From: Helianthus annuus
Lineage: Eukaryota > Streptophyta > Magnoliopsida > Asterales > Asteraceae
NCBI RefSeq assembly: GCF_002127325.2
Contig: NC_035448.2
Coordinates: 128,971,144-129,035,143, forward strand
Direction: 5' to 3'
DNA length: 64,000 nt
Shown in pieces: positions 12,763 to 25,455 of the stretch. Both the position numbers and the translations under genes were made by a program. A model generated the notes under the pieces. That model saw only the letters and a program-made list of their open reading frames with translations, ran no database searches and was not told the DNA's origin. Position 1 is the first letter of the stretch; each line of letters begins with the position of its first letter.

Positions 12763-13413
12763 CCTAAAGCACCAGGAGGAAAAGTATTCATGTTAGCAAT
12801 GACAGATTATTTCTCTAAATGGATAGAAGCTGAAGCTTTTGTGCAAGTCAGGGAAAAGAAAGTTGTATCCTTTATTAAACGTAACATTTTAACCAGGTTG
12901 AGGATCCCAACATAAATTATCTGTGACAATGGTTCCCAATTCATTGGAAGCAGAACGACCAACTTTTGTGAAAGTTGGGGAATCAAGATGATTACTTCAA
13001 CACCGGTTCACCCTCAGGCAAATGGTCAAGCAGAATCCAGCAATAAGATCATCATCAACAACCTTAAAAAGAGATTGAGGGCAAAGAAAGGAAGATGGGC
13101 AGAAGAACTACCTTATGTTTTATGGGTTGATTGAACTACAACGAAGAATGCTACTAGCCAGACTCCTTTCTCTCTGGTGTTTAGAACTGAAGCAGTGATA
13201 CCAACAGAGATGGTGATTCCTACGGCAAGATCATGTTTGCAATATATGAAAACTAATGACCAAGCCTTGGCTGAAGATCTTGAAGCAGTAGATGAACTAA
13301 GGGACCATGCTAAAGTCAGGATCGCGGCGTACCAACAAAATATAGCAAGTATTTAAAACAAGAATATCAGGATCCGTAGATTTCAAGTTGGTGATATGGT
13401 TCTTACTACATGA
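12763..13413 (+). pseudogene. Tat/Athila-type integrase fragment
   Basis: Translation in the frame starting at 12763 gives a Ty3/gypsy integrase core: APGGKVFMLAMTDYFSKW with the first catalytic Asp, then CDNGSQFIG with the second, then HPQANGQAESSNK with the Glu. The downstream VGDMVL block is also present. In-frame stops occur at about 12913, 13132 and 13355. The HHCC zinc-binding N-terminus and everything upstream are missing, cut at the junction with the hAT-like repeat. The wording of the motifs fits the Tat/Athila branch better than the chromoviruses elsewhere in the window. It is non-functional. Confidence 0.8.
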
Positions 13414-13483
13414 GTCCTTGGGTTTCCATTTTGCTTCAATTTATTTCCTTTTGTTAGTTTGACCATTTGAAAATGGTGAAAAA

Positions 13484-13640
13484 CCCAATGTTTTTAAAAC
13501 TGGTTTGAACCGACTGGTTATACCAGTTCAACCGTGTACCGGTGGTGAGTCTAGTAAGACAAGACCCATTTTAAATGGGGTATTCAGTCTTGGAGTAAAC
13601 CAATGGTTTTTTTGGTATAACCGGTTTGAACCGACGAACC
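13484..13640. repeat. possible hAT-type MITE fragment
   Basis: It contains caatgtttttaaaactgg followed by several ggtttgaaccg / ggttcaaac-type inverted motifs (13501-13640). Ends of the form caatgtttta are common in plant hAT MITEs. No matching right end was found, so it is probably truncated. Confidence 0.3.
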
Positions 13641-13710
13641 GGTTTCGATTAGCTCAAGGTTGCACCTGCAAACAAGTTCCAAAGCATAATGTTGCACCAT
13701 AAAAAATTTT

Positions 13711-13930
13711 AAGAGTGAATTACAAGTTTTGTCCTTTATCTTTATATTCAATTTCAGACGGTATCCTTTATCTTTAACATTGATGAATTTTGTACTTAAT
13801 GTATTAAAATTTTGCACGTTATGCCCTTTAGCCTTAACCTAATTATATTTTTTTGTTAAATTTGGTCACATGACTTGCATGTGAGGGCATTTTTGTCATT
13901 TCAACTGGAAAGGACTAAATATGTAAATAA
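13711..13930. repeat. single Mutator-like terminal arm
   Basis: This is similar in layout to the terminal repeats at 16507 and 21211. It reads gaattacaagttttgtcc, then tcctttatctttaac, then a block with gccctttagccttaacct, then gtcacatgacttgcatgtg and tgagggcatttttgtcatt. It is a more diverged relative. No opposite arm was found before 15.3 kb. Confidence 0.4.
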
Positions 13931-14348
13931 CTTAAATACCCAACCATTAAAAAAATAATTTAAAAACAAAAGATTTAAATAGATAATAAAAAGTTATATG
14001 TCTCTCTCTCAATCAACCATCCACTAGCAGTCTAGCACCGCCACCATCCACCTCACCCCCACCGTCGCCACCTGCTGCCACGACCTTCAACCCAACCCAA
14101 CCCACCCATCTCTCTCTCGCAGCCCTAACCTACCAAGCCCGATTTCTGGTGGCGCACTCCTCACATAAGCAGCACCCGACGAAGGGAAGAGCCTTTGCCT
14201 TTCTTCGCTATGTAAATAGAGGGCCGGAGGAAGAAGTGCCAGAACCTCAACAAACCTTTCCTTCTCTTAAGATCTTCTTTATATACATAATATATTGATT
14301 CAGCTTTGATAATATCCTTGCCATATGTTTTTCTCACACCACAAACAC
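13931..14348. other. unassigned, pyrimidine-rich on the plus strand
   Basis: A C/T-rich segment (14001-14130, cacc and ctct runs) looks like the interior of the Mutator-like elements elsewhere in the window. It may be the inner part of the element whose arm is at 13711. No gene is supported. Confidence 0.35.
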
Positions 14349-14793
14349 CAGGGGCGGACCTACCCACTTGGGTGGGTGGGCGGCCGCACCCTTTGAAAAA
14401 AAAGGTTTTAGGGTTAATTTTCGCGCAAAATCTCGACCGCACCCCTTGAAAATTTTCAACCGCACCTCTTGGAAATTTTCAACTGCCCCCTTTAAAAAAA
14501 ATCTCATGAATTTAAAAAAAATGTAAACTTTGATTTTTATTAAAATATAACCTAGTGTATACAATTATTCTTTAACCACTTTACATAACAATCTAACCAG
14601 TAACTTTCACTTAACAATTTAGTTATTAGCCCACTAAACATTCCATTGTAACCCAAGACCAATTAACCAAACTCAATTAAATTTGAAGTTAAATAAAATG
14701 ACCCGACCCGATATGAACCGATTTTTTTATATATACCTAGGGGCCTAAAATCTTTACAAATATTTCGCACCTCATAGAAAAATTTCTGGGTCT
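14349..14793. mobile_element. small hAT-like non-autonomous element
   Basis: The left end is caggggcggacctaccc, an end type frequent in plant hAT elements. The right end is ctgggtct and appears degraded. Flanking 8-mers acaaacac (14341-14348) and gcaaacac (14794-14801) match at 7 of 8 positions, fitting an 8-bp hAT duplication. Inside are three imperfect copies of an accgcaccccttgaaaattt-like motif (14432-14486). No transposase is encoded. Confidence 0.4.
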
Positions 14794-16506
14794 GCAAACA
14801 CACAAATTGTACTCCCTAAAAGTTCAGGATCTTTAATAAAAACTTAATCTGTTAATCTCTACACATGGAAACCATACTACGGCAACATATTTTATTAATA
14901 AAATACAAGAATCCAACAGAAAAGATTGTTCAATTAACTCTACCTCTTTTAATCACAGACGAAATCAACATAATGAAACAAGTTTTCTTCATGAACAAAA
15001 CAAAAACACCATTACCTTCTTCACATATTACACGATCTGTTTGATACAACCCTCTCTCACACTCAAATATGGGGAGGTGGTCATTTCAACGCCACAACCG
15101 TTCATTTCAACGATGTCGGCCGTTTTTCTCGTCCTCAGATCTGGTCGGTGGCAGGTGGTGCGATGAGTGGTCGTTGGGAGTGGTACTAATTTTCAAAGGG
15201 AACCGTGATATTCATAGTTCTAAGGGACCCGACTAAGGCCGACTCTTGGGCCGGCCAATCTATGTCGTTGCTCGAGGCCCAAATTTTCAAACGGCCTGAA
15301 AGGTTTTTATAAGCTTTTATATATATACTAAATTATATATTTAGGATATGCATCCATTTATTATGCAGAAAAAGTGTTGATGGTGGAGTGGAAAACCCAT
15401 CTCAAGAAAATGTAAAGGTCTCAAGTTCAATTCCCCCTTAACCACAACCGATTTTAGCAAAGTTAGCCTACCTTCAAATAAAAGGTTTTTAGCTTCTAGC
15501 CGTTACTTTTTGTTTAAGCGTGTGTAAAAAGTTATAAAACACCAAAATGTCAACAATAAAACACACTCTAAACCCACAAATAACAAAGTGAAGATTACTA
15601 AAACGTCATATATGTGGGTTTTGTGTTGTGTTTTGGATGATAAGACTTTGATTATCGAATGGCTAACATTAGTGTGTTTTATGTTGATTATCGTATTGTA
15701 TTTTATATTCATAGTTCTATGATGATGTGTTTGAAGTTTTTATGGACTGATAGGGTTTGGATATTGTGTTTTAGTGATTTTCTCTCTGTTATTTGTAGGT
15801 TTTAAGTGTGTTTTATAGCTGAAATTGTGGTTTTTTTTTAACTTTGTACACTTTGTAGAAAAAATGAACTTTGTTGCCGAACCTCACCCGTTGTTTTAAA
15901 TCAGCCTACCACAAAAGCCAAATTCCTCGAAAGGGCCATGTTAGCACCGATAGGAAGCGCGAGATCAAAAGGACAAACGAAATATGATTAATGCGTTATA
16001 TTAGAAGAATTTAAAATATTCACATTTAGTTGGCTGTGAAAGGGTAAAGCTTAAAGAAAGGAAAATCTAGAAGAAAGAAGGAACCTAGCAACATCAACAT
16101 CACTCGCTTTGTTTCCCACTTTCTCCATTGGCCCATTCTATATTCGAATCAACAAACCACACTACTAAACCCAAATTACGTGTATGATATCTATCTTTTG
16201 TTATTCTACCTTTTCATTTGAATATATATGTTTCTTTTTCTATTTTCATCATTAAATATACGTTTTTCTTCCATATTTTGTCGTATAAAACAAACACCTT
16301 CTTTCACGTGCAATTAAATGCGCAAACAAAGAGTCTAAAACATATTATATAACAACATATATTTTATAACAAAAGTTACAAAACTTTAGACTATCTATTA
16401 TCTCGAATCATTAAACATTATCCTTTAATTCTTTTGATTTTCTTGACTTGTTGATCCTTTACACATTTTAAAAATAAATCTCAAGAAAACAAATTCGTTT
16501 AATTTA
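14794..16506. other. unassigned AT-rich stretch
   Basis: No credible gene. A SINE candidate is listed separately at 15370-15500. The interval 15500-15720 is tttat/tgtgtt-rich and its minus-strand frame is low complexity. The sequence 15900-16500 holds nothing I recognise. Confidence 0.5.
15370..15500 (+). repeat. candidate tRNA-derived SINE
   Basis: There is a possible pol III A box tggtggagtgga (15381-15392) and B box aagttcaattcc (15423-15434) about 30 bp apart, as in tRNA-derived plant SINEs. No clear target duplication or tail was found, so the ends are approximate. Confidence 0.3.
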
Positions 16507-17831
16507 GGGTAAATTACACAGTTCGTCCTTTATGTTTTTATCAGATTACAATGGATACCCTTTAACTTCAATAATTACAGTCACAGTCCTTTATTTGTTA
16601 AACTCATTACACTCTATGTCCTTTGACCCTAACCTGGTTAAATTTTTTAGTTAAATATGACATGTGCCTTGCACATGAGAACACTTTAGTCATTTTACCC
16701 ATTTATTTAGAAAAAAAAAGTATTTAAAAAATAAAATATATAACACCCTCTAAAAACACATCTACTCACCACCCACTGACATACTCTCTCTAGACTCAGT
16801 CCAATCTCCGGCCGGCGTCAACATTGTCTCCGGCAAACAACTACATCTTCTCCGGCCAACAACTACAACCACCACCATCATTACTCTCTCTAGATTATCT
16901 CAAGAGACACCAGAAGATGGTTCAAGAAATATATATTGGGGTTTCAATCTCCAAATGCTTTCATATGTGTTCCACGACAACATCAGATTCAGACGGATCC
17001 AGATTCAAAAACGCTGGTGCACTGGGGCAGATTCAGATTCGGTCAAAACACATACAGATTCAGATCCCAATTTTAACAGAGTCAGATTTAGATCCTGATT
17101 TAAACAGATCCAGATTCACATTCGTTCTCTTCTTCTTATCTACAGCGGAGACACAAACTTCCTTGCTTCCATTGGTTTTTTGAGGGAAATGGAAATTCAA
17201 GGTTTGTAATTTGGGGGAATTTGATGGATTGTGTGTAATTGAAGAAATGGTGTAAACTGGGGGCCGTTCAATAACCGCACCGGACATCGAAGCGCCACTA
17301 AACTCATTGTGACCACCTGCTTTTTTCTTGAGGATTAATGGGGATTTCTCGTTGACTGTGACGGTGAGTGTCGGTGACACTGTCTTTCTTCTTGTTGTGC
17401 TTGCGTGATGAGTGTTTGTGTTTTTTGGTGTGATGGGTTTCTGCTTGGATTGGCATGGTTTGGTGCAAAATTCAAGTTCTGGGAAGATTGTGAAGTGAGT
17501 GGAATATGAAAAGATGAAGATGATGAATTGTTGCGTAAACTGTTCGACTAAATGCGTGAGAGAATAATGGATGAATGTTTAGTGGCTAGTGGATTGTTGG
17601 ATTTTAATAGCTAATTTGTTTATTTGTATAAATATCTTAGTAAAATTACCAATCTACCCTCACCTGCAAGGCACATATTATATTTAACTAAAAATTTTAA
17701 CCAGGTTAGGGGTAAAGGATGTAGAGTGTAATGAGTTTTACAAATAAAAGATTGTGACTGTAATTATTGAAGTTAAAGGGTATCCATTGCAATAGGGTAA
17801 AAACATAAAGGACAAAAAGTGTAATTTATCC
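16507..17831. mobile_element. complete Mutator-like element with ~185-bp TIRs
   Basis: The left arm (16507 to about 16695, starting gggtaaattacacagttcg) and the right arm (about 17641 to 17831, ending gtgtaatttatcc) are long inverted repeats of each other. Shared blocks are aattacagtcacagtcc, tcctttgaccctaacctgg and catgtgccttgcacatg. Flanks share ttaattta directly at both ends (16499-16506 and 17832-17839), as expected for Mutator-like insertion. The 950-bp interior encodes no recognisable transposase. It holds non-repetitive, partly coding-like sequence, including a 106-codon minus-strand frame at 17060-17380. It ends about 400 bp upstream of the EXORDIUM-like start codon. Confidence 0.8.
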
Positions 17832-18169
17832 TTAATTTAAATGGGACAATATGACATTAAGATATGGATGCATGTTACTATATTTACTTTTATATTCAAA
17901 GTATAAAGTACAAAAAGTAAAAGAAAAATCAATAAATTATACATGTGACCAACATAATAAACCTCTTAAAGCTGTTTTGAACCTTTGAAAGATACATCAT
18001 ATCATTATGTCACAAAATATCTTGTGAAAAATCATACTGTGTGTTGAGTGTGTGTTTACACACACTACTCAAAAAGATACAAAAAGTGGTCACACCTCCT
18101 CACAACTCACAACGCTAATTAAAGCTGTATCCAGCCCATTTCCCTCCCAAAACCTTAACACACTCACTC
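17832..18169. promoter_or_regulatory. proximal upstream region of the EXORDIUM-like gene
   Basis: About 340 bp of single-copy-looking sequence separate the Mutator-like element from the TATA box. No specific cis-element is asserted. This is all the native proximal promoter that remains next to the insertion. Confidence 0.45.
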
Positions 18170-18176
18170 TATATAT
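18170..18176 (+). promoter_or_regulatory. TATA box of the EXORDIUM-like gene
   Basis: The sequence tatatat is followed by a CT-rich leader (tctctctctcaacatcttc), typical of plant core promoters. It lies 52-58 bp upstream of the ATG, implying a 5' UTR of only about 20-30 nt. Confidence 0.6.
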
Positions 18177-18227
18177 CTCTCTCTCAACATCTTCAATTCA
18201 TCCCCTCTCACCACCACTTCACTCAAA

Positions 18228-19283
18228 ATGTCCATTTTACCCTTCACCCTCTTTTTCCCCATCTTGTGCATTTCCAGTATCCTTTCTGTTATTGGTTCTA
18301 CACCCAATGCACAAACACTAAACACAAATGATAAACATTACACCTTCATCAACCCAAAGATCACACCCAACACTCTCACCACTTCAAAAAAATTCGAAGG
18401 CTCATCCGAGCTAGTCAACCTTCGATACCACATGGGCCCGGTTCTCTCTTCACCAATAAACATTTACATAATCTGGTACGGTAAATGGGCCCCGGCCCAA
18501 ACACTGTTAATCAAAGACTTCCTTTTATCCATCTCCACCACCAACCACCGTGCAGCACCGCCGCCCTCCGTCGCCGACTGGTGGCAAACCGTCTCTCTCT
18601 ACACCGACCAAACCAATGCTAACATCTCCCGCCAAATCTTAATAGCCGGAGAATATTCCGACAGGAAATACACCCATGGGACCCACCTCACCCGGTTGAC
18701 TATTCAAGACGTGATCGCGTCATCCGTACGATCAGCTCCGTTTACTGTAGATCATAAAAACGGGATTTACCTCGTACTAACTTCAGTGGACGTGACCGTA
18801 GAGGATTTCTGCCGGGCGGTTTGTGGGTTTCACTATTTTACGTTTCCATCAAAAGTGGGGTACACTTTACCGTACGCGTGGGTGGGTAATTCGGGTAAAC
18901 AGTGCCCCGAAGTTTGTGCCTACCCGTTTGCGGTACCGGGTTATATGCGGGGTGGCGGGCCGGGTTCGCTTGCCCCGCCCAATGGAGATGTTGGGGTGGA
19001 CGGGATGATTAGTGTGATCGGGCATGAATTAGCCGAGTTGTCGTCGAACCCGTTGATTAATGCTTGGTACGCGGGGGAAGACCCGACCGCGCCGACGGAG
19101 ATCGGGGATTTGTGTGAGGGGTTATACGGGTCGGGTGGGGGAGGTGGGTATATTGGGGAAGTGATGAGGGATGGGTCGGGTCGGACTTATAACATGAATG
19201 GGAAAAGAGGGAGGAAGTTTTTGGTGCAATGGATATGGAGCCCCGTTTTGAAGGCATGTGCGGGTCCGAATGCTAGAGATTGA
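18228..19283 (+). CDS. EXORDIUM-like / phosphate-induced (PHI-1) family protein
   Basis: Intact single-exon frame of 351 residues, the usual size for this family. Residues 1-29 form a hydrophobic signal peptide (FTLFFPILCISSILSVIGS), so the protein should enter the secretory pathway and act in the cell wall or apoplast. Family landmarks are in order: LRYHMGPVL near 66, YIIWYGKW near 80, PSVADWWQTVSLYTDQT near 113, LTRLTIQDVIASSVRSAPF near 155, DFCRAVCGFHYFTFP (Cys195, Cys199), KQCPEVCAYPF (Cys226, Cys230), GHELAE (His266, Glu267), NAWYAGEDPTAPTEIGDLC and the C-terminal KACAGPN. Known members are brassinosteroid- and phosphate-related growth proteins; no enzyme activity is established. The start is the first Met after a TATA box, in context aaaatgtcc. 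Codons are GC-rich compared with the surroundings. Which EXL paralogue it is cannot be fixed here; the C-terminal half looks closest to the EXL5-like type. Confidence 0.93.
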   Translation: MSILPFTLFFPILCISSILSVIGSTPNAQTLNTNDKHYTFINPKITPNTLTTSKKFEGSSELVNLRYHMGPVLSSPINIYIIWYGKWAPAQTLLIKDFLLSISTTNHRAAPPPSVADWWQTVSLYTDQTNANISRQILIAGEYSDRKYTHGTHLTRLTIQDVIASSVRSAPFTVDHKNGIYLVLTSVDVTVEDFCRAVCGFHYFTFPSKVGYTLPYAWVGNSGKQCPEVCAYPFAVPGYMRGGGPGSLAPPNGDVGVDGMISVIGHELAELSSNPLINAWYAGEDPTAPTEIGDLCEGLYGSGGGGGYIGEVMRDGSGRTYNMNGKRGRKFLVQWIWSPVLKACAGPNARD

Positions 19284-20584
<1,301 letters not shown>

Positions 20585-20911
20585 GGCTAGGAGGTGTTGT
20601 ATAAATTCTTTAGATGCTTTATCACGCCACGTCAGATTTATCTATACGCCACATTATATGAGGGGCTTTAAAGTCACTTACTTTAACTTATATGCAATGG
20701 TTTAAAGCCCCCTATTAAACAAAACTAAAAAAAAAATCATTGGTTGAAAAAAGGTGGGCATGCACACCCCTTTTTGCTCGTTAACGTGCTGGTGGAAGAG
20801 CCATGGCGCCCCCCCCCCCCACCCCCCAATTGTGGTGGTGTGGATGATGGCGCCCTCGGGGCGCTATAGTGGCTGAGGTGACGAGGTGGCGTTAAGCCAT
20901 ACCCCCTGGCC
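20585..20911. mobile_element. Tourist-like MITE 1
   Basis: A 327-bp element with ends ggctaggaggtgttg and, in reverse, ggccagggggtatgg. It is flanked by TTA on both sides (20582-20584 and 20912-20914), the PIF/Harbinger target. The interior includes a C-run (20809-20820, then ACCCCCC) and a ggcgccc...gggcgc inverted motif. No transposase. Confidence 0.65.
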
Positions 20912-20941
20912 TTATAAATTATGGAATATATGTATAACTAA

Positions 20942-21163
20942 GAGGGTGTTTGGGATTACGTTTTGAAGTGATTATTTGATTATTGTGTTTGTAAAACATA
21001 AATAATCTAAAAAGCGTTTAAATGAAAAAGTGATTATCTGCCTCCAAAATGCAGTTTTGGAGAAGCATGTACCTACATGCTTTTTCAAAACGCAGTTTTG
21101 AAAACGCAAAATCTATTTTGAAAACACATAATCTATTTTGAAAACGCAACACCAAACACCCCG
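20942..21163. mobile_element. Tourist-like MITE 2
   Basis: A 222-bp element with ends gagggtgtttgggattacg and, in reverse, cggggtgtttggtgttgcg. It is flanked by TAA on both sides (20939-20941 and 21164-21166). The g/ggtgtttgg terminus is characteristic of plant PIF/Harbinger MITEs. Internal repeats of tttgaaaacgca/acacataatctatt are seen. It lies 31 bp after MITE 1. Confidence 0.7.
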
Positions 21164-21487
21164 TAACTATGCACCGTAAATAACGTGTATGTAATTTATT
21201 TATTTATTTAGGGTAAATTACAATTTCCGTGCTTTATGTTTGTATCAGATTACAATGGATAGCTTTTAACTTCAATAATTACAGTCACAGTCCTTTATTT
21301 GTAAACTCATTACAATCTAAGTCCTTTGACCTTAACCGATTTAATTTTTGTAGTTAAATCAAATCACGTGAATCACACATGAGGGCAAATTAGTCCTTTC
21401 ACCTATTTAATACAAAAATTAAAAAATAAAATAATACAACACCTAACTTCTCAATCTTACTCACGTTTTCACTCTCCCTCTCCATCA

Positions 21488-22093
21488 TGTCACGCCCCGC
21501 TAAAATTCAGCCCAAGATTTCAACAATCTAGCGCTTTTCGAACAATCTAGAGCTTTTCGGGACCATCTAGTCGCATTTAGCGCTGCCCAGAAGGTTCCGG
21601 AACAGCCCGTACTCTTCCACCAACGTAAGGGGCACAAAACACAAAAACTTCCACCAAAGAAGACTCTAGAAACCGCTAGAAAGGGCTAGACAAAACAACC
21701 ATAAAAATCTGCCATGGAAGGATCTAGATTTTAATAAATATCATGATATTTAGTAGTAAATATCTTAGATATTTAAGCATGATATTTTGTAAGGAGTGTT
21801 CTAGATATAGAACACTCTAGATGGTGATCAATGTAGTATAAATAGTGATCATGGGGGCTCATTTGAACTATCCCTAAACACTTGTAAACATCTAGCACAC
21901 TAGTAATCTCCCTTTGTTAATATAAAGCATTTCTCTTGTATACTTGTGTTCAAGTATTACAAGCAACTTCCTTACGATCCAACGTTCCCTTTAGCAACTT
22001 TCATAACCAAAAACCGAACGACACTAAGTCGGCTAGGCTTACTTAGACCGTGTTCTAAGGCCGCACGCGAGTTGAAAGACTAACTCCGTGACA
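21488..22093 (+). repeat. solo LTR of a small LTR element
   Basis: It runs from TGTCACGCCCCGC to CTCCGTGACA, 606 bp, with inverted ends tgtcacg/cgtgaca. The flanks share ATCA (21484-21487 and 22094-22097). A TATA box tagtataaatag lies at 21835-21846. No internal region or second LTR is present. Confidence 0.65.
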
Positions 22094-22219
22094 ATCAGCT
22101 CTCTTTCTCTTCTATCACCACCATAAGAAGCACCGCTTGCCACCACCACCCCTAACCTACCACCACCACGCCTATAACGTACGACCACACATGTAATGTA
22201 CCACCTCTACTCGTGACAC

Positions 22220-22433
22220 CCAACTGTGACAACCACCACCACTACCAAGATCTGTCACCGCCACCACCCCATCACCTTCACCTCCTCCATCTTTTGACCT
22301 GTGACCTAACCACCACCACCACCAGATCTGCCGCCATCACCACCCCATCACCTTCACCCTCTCCATCTCTTGACTTGTGACCTAAGCACCACCATCACCA
22401 GATCTGCCGCCATCACCACCTCATCACCTTCAC
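22220..22433. repeat. 76-bp tandem repeat in H, left portion
   Basis: Units carry gatctgccgccatcacc, catcaccttcaccctctcc and ttgacctgtgacctaa. The gacctgtgac/gacttgtgac landmark recurs at 22296 and 22372 (76 bp). It continues after element C at 50247. The array is C-rich and shows no coding potential. Confidence 0.75.
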
Positions 22434-24083
22434 TGTAACACCCCGTGTTTCGAAAGTCAAAGTCAAAGTCAAGATTGAAGTCAAAGGAAGAAAAGATTGC
22501 TACTGCGATCTGTCACTCCTTGCTCAATCCCTGTTTTGACTTCTTTGACTCGTAGATAGTCTAATTTATGCTTAACGTTAGTTGTATTATGTCGAGTATC
22601 TATTAATAATCGAAGGTTATTCGATGTTTATCGCATAATTGATCGCTTATCGCTTATCGCAATCGTGCTCGCAACTCGAATTATGCATTTTAGTTAATTA
22701 TATATGTGTGTGTGCCTTTTATGTGTTACATGTGCATGTTTAATTATGTTATGTTGTGGTGATCAATCGAAACCCAATCGCAATCGAATCGCAAATGCTA
22801 AACACAAGTAATAAAAGATGATTGTATATTAGATATAGTAGTTGGGATTAAAAGTAATTTGAATAAGAAACTCTATCACATTCGCATCGCTCGCAATCGC
22901 AATCAAAACAGCAAAACTCGTCGCACCAAACACTCGAACCAACTAGCCAATCGACCAGGTGACCAACCGATCGACTAGCTGATCGATCGAGCTGCTGCTC
23001 GATCGGCCAGCCAATCGATCAGGCTGCCACCCGATCGATCCACTCCTTTCCACTTTGGGTAACCCTATAAATACCCCATGTCACCATCACACTTTCTACT
23101 TTTGGAACTCCCTGTCCGACCAGCGCTTCAACCTTGCTTTTTCTCCAATTTCTCTCAATTCCGGTAAGATCTCAACCTAAATCTTGTACATCTTTGATCT
23201 ACACTTGATTCTACACCTTTCTATCTTTTGAATCTTAGCTTCTAACCGTGAAATCACTAGATTTGAGGTGTTCTAAGATGATGTCATCATGGTGTTCTTG
23301 AGAACTTCATGTTTTGGCCTCAATCCACCGAGAACAACTTGAATCTAACCGATTTCCACATAAATAAACAAATATCTTTCAAAGATCTAAACATATTCAT
23401 GGTGAAGAGGATTGAAAGATGGTTTTCCAACTTTCTTTCAACTCTTTTACACTCAATGCACTCAAAACCGATAGAATCGGAGCTTGCACCGACTTCCTAC
23501 TCATTCTTGTGGTTATGTTGGTCCAAGATCTGGATTCTATCCACGAGGTTTACCGATTTCGGGTTAAACATGGAACACCATCTCGAACAGTTAACTGACC
23601 AGGTTTGGGTGATTCCTGTCCGATCAGGAGTACCAAGTATTGACGAGGTTTCTGTTGCTTTACACGTTATCAAAACATCTCGATAAAACGACAAACTATC
23701 AAAATAACCAAGTGTAAGACGAATGGAACAACCAGGACGGAATGCCGTCCGATCGGACTACCATCCGAACGGGTTGTCACCCGATCGATCTACACCTTGG
23801 GTCCCACACTTAAACTGTTTACCAACATTGGAAGTCTGAATGTTGAACGAATTGTTGTCCGATCGGACGACCATCCGATCGGATTAGTCGCTCGAACATG
23901 TGATAATTAAACTTCAATACTTAAACAATTTTCAACATGTTCAATATCAGCAGGTTGTCACCAAATCGAACTAGAGTCCGATCGAGTAACCAATTGCTGT
24001 GAACTCGTTCTCACTAGAATGTCCAACCAATCGGGTTGATTGTCCGATCGAACGTTCGATCGATCGACCGACTTGAAAGGTAG
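22434..24083 (+). repeat. 5' LTR of C, first piece
   Basis: It begins TGTAACACCCCGTG. A TATA box tataaata lies at 23066-23073. Directly upstream (22945-23045) and again at 23740-24070 the sequence is crowded with gatcg/cgatc palindromes such as ccgatcgatc and gatcggac. It is interrupted at 24083 by element A and continues at 44510. A 125-codon frame at 23309-23686 lies within this LTR and is not considered a gene. Confidence 0.9.
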
Positions 24084-25455
24084 TTGTCACGACCCCCGTG
24101 TCCGGTTTGACCCGGTCCAGGAGCCGCGGGACAGAAATCCCGTGGTATTCATTTTCACAGCGGAAGTCTTATCAGGATCGTTTTAAATTTGAAAATGCCC
24201 GAGTTTTATTTATTTATAATTCGGGATAAACCCCGTAATTTACAGTAGAGAAATTTCATAATTTCTTTATTTTACAAACATGTTTATTTCTTTATTCGAG
24301 CCACTACTTTAAGCTTCGGAGTGCTCCTGAGCACTTGTACTTGATTCAAAGTAGGTCACGTGAAACATGTTGTAAAAATATTTTGTCAGCGGAGAAATAC
24401 TGAGTGAATCATTCATTTTAACTAAAAAGACACGTTGTTATAATTTACAGTCTTAAGAGAGATTACAATGTTTTTATCAACCAATTACCCCAAATAGGTA
24501 TTTGTCACTCGACCATATCTGTGACTGTGGTCATACCACTATTGGATCCCGTCGCCCCAATAGTGACGAGCATCACAAATTTTAGGCTCGCCCACCTAAA
24601 GTGATAAAAATAGTAATGTGCACAATACCCCACATACCGGCTGTAATTTGGTGACTACATAAACTTAATCCCTGTAATTATAACTTTGGAAAATAATTTG
24701 GAGTATTGTAAAACAGTTGATAAAAAGAGAATGACTCACATTGCAAGTTTAGACGGGCAGTACTTAGCCTACCGATAAGCCAAATAACCTAGTTTAACAA
24801 TAATGCACACAACCAGGTTAGTAACTAATACAGCAGTTACGATAATTCACGAGATACAACCCTCACAAGAAATGACAAAGTGCGATACTTAATATCCAGC
24901 GGATTCACAACGAATAACAGAGCATAGCCCAAATATCCTGTTGGAATCACGACGAATAACAAAGTATAAACCCAGATTGAGCAGCACTTAAACACTCGTT
25001 GGATAGTTTCAATCGATCGGATATCGAATCATAATAGCGATCGAGTTATTACCCGGTATTGTGGCAGCACCTCGCTACTATATGAAATTTATACTTTTTG
25101 ACAGAAATTCTTCGTTTATAATTGATTTCGATGACACGGAATGAATGCCCCTGAGCTAGGCTATTTATAGCCTGAAAACAGCCTTCACGCGGCCCGCGTA
25201 AGGTTACAAGCAATCCTTACGCGGCCCGCATTGCCGCCTATTCTACGTATAGGATTGTTGGGTCATGGGCTTAGGTCTGCCAGGTGGCCCAAACATGGCC
25301 CGTATGTATTTCCGGATAATTTTGTGTTGTCACGGCCCGCGTTAAGTTACATAAATCTTTTACGCGGCCCGCCCGGACTCTTAAAGCTTATCCGGTTTTA
25401 TTTATAATTTGTAGCGGCCCACGTAAGATTGAGTTATCTCTTACGCGGCCCGCCT
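24084..25455 (-). repeat. 3' LTR of A, major piece
   Basis: On the plus strand it starts tgtcacgaccccc. The minus-strand TATA box ctataaatag is at 25161-25170. Immediately upstream (25186-25454) lie three stem-loops made from gcggcccgcgtaagg-like and ccttacgcggcccgc-like arms. It is broken at 25455 by element B, within cgcct. Confidence 0.92.

Noticed and set aside
17060..17380. 106-codon minus-strand frame as a host gene
   Set aside because: It is inside a Mutator-like element, without recognised domain or start context. At most it is a captured fragment.
22220..22433. Regular repeats that might suggest a CRISPR array
   Set aside because: Units are contiguous 76-bp tandem repeats without unique spacers, and the DNA is plant nuclear.
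23309..23686. 125-codon plus-strand frame
   Set aside because: It lies wholly inside the 5' LTR of C, has no recognised motif and overlaps an antisense frame.
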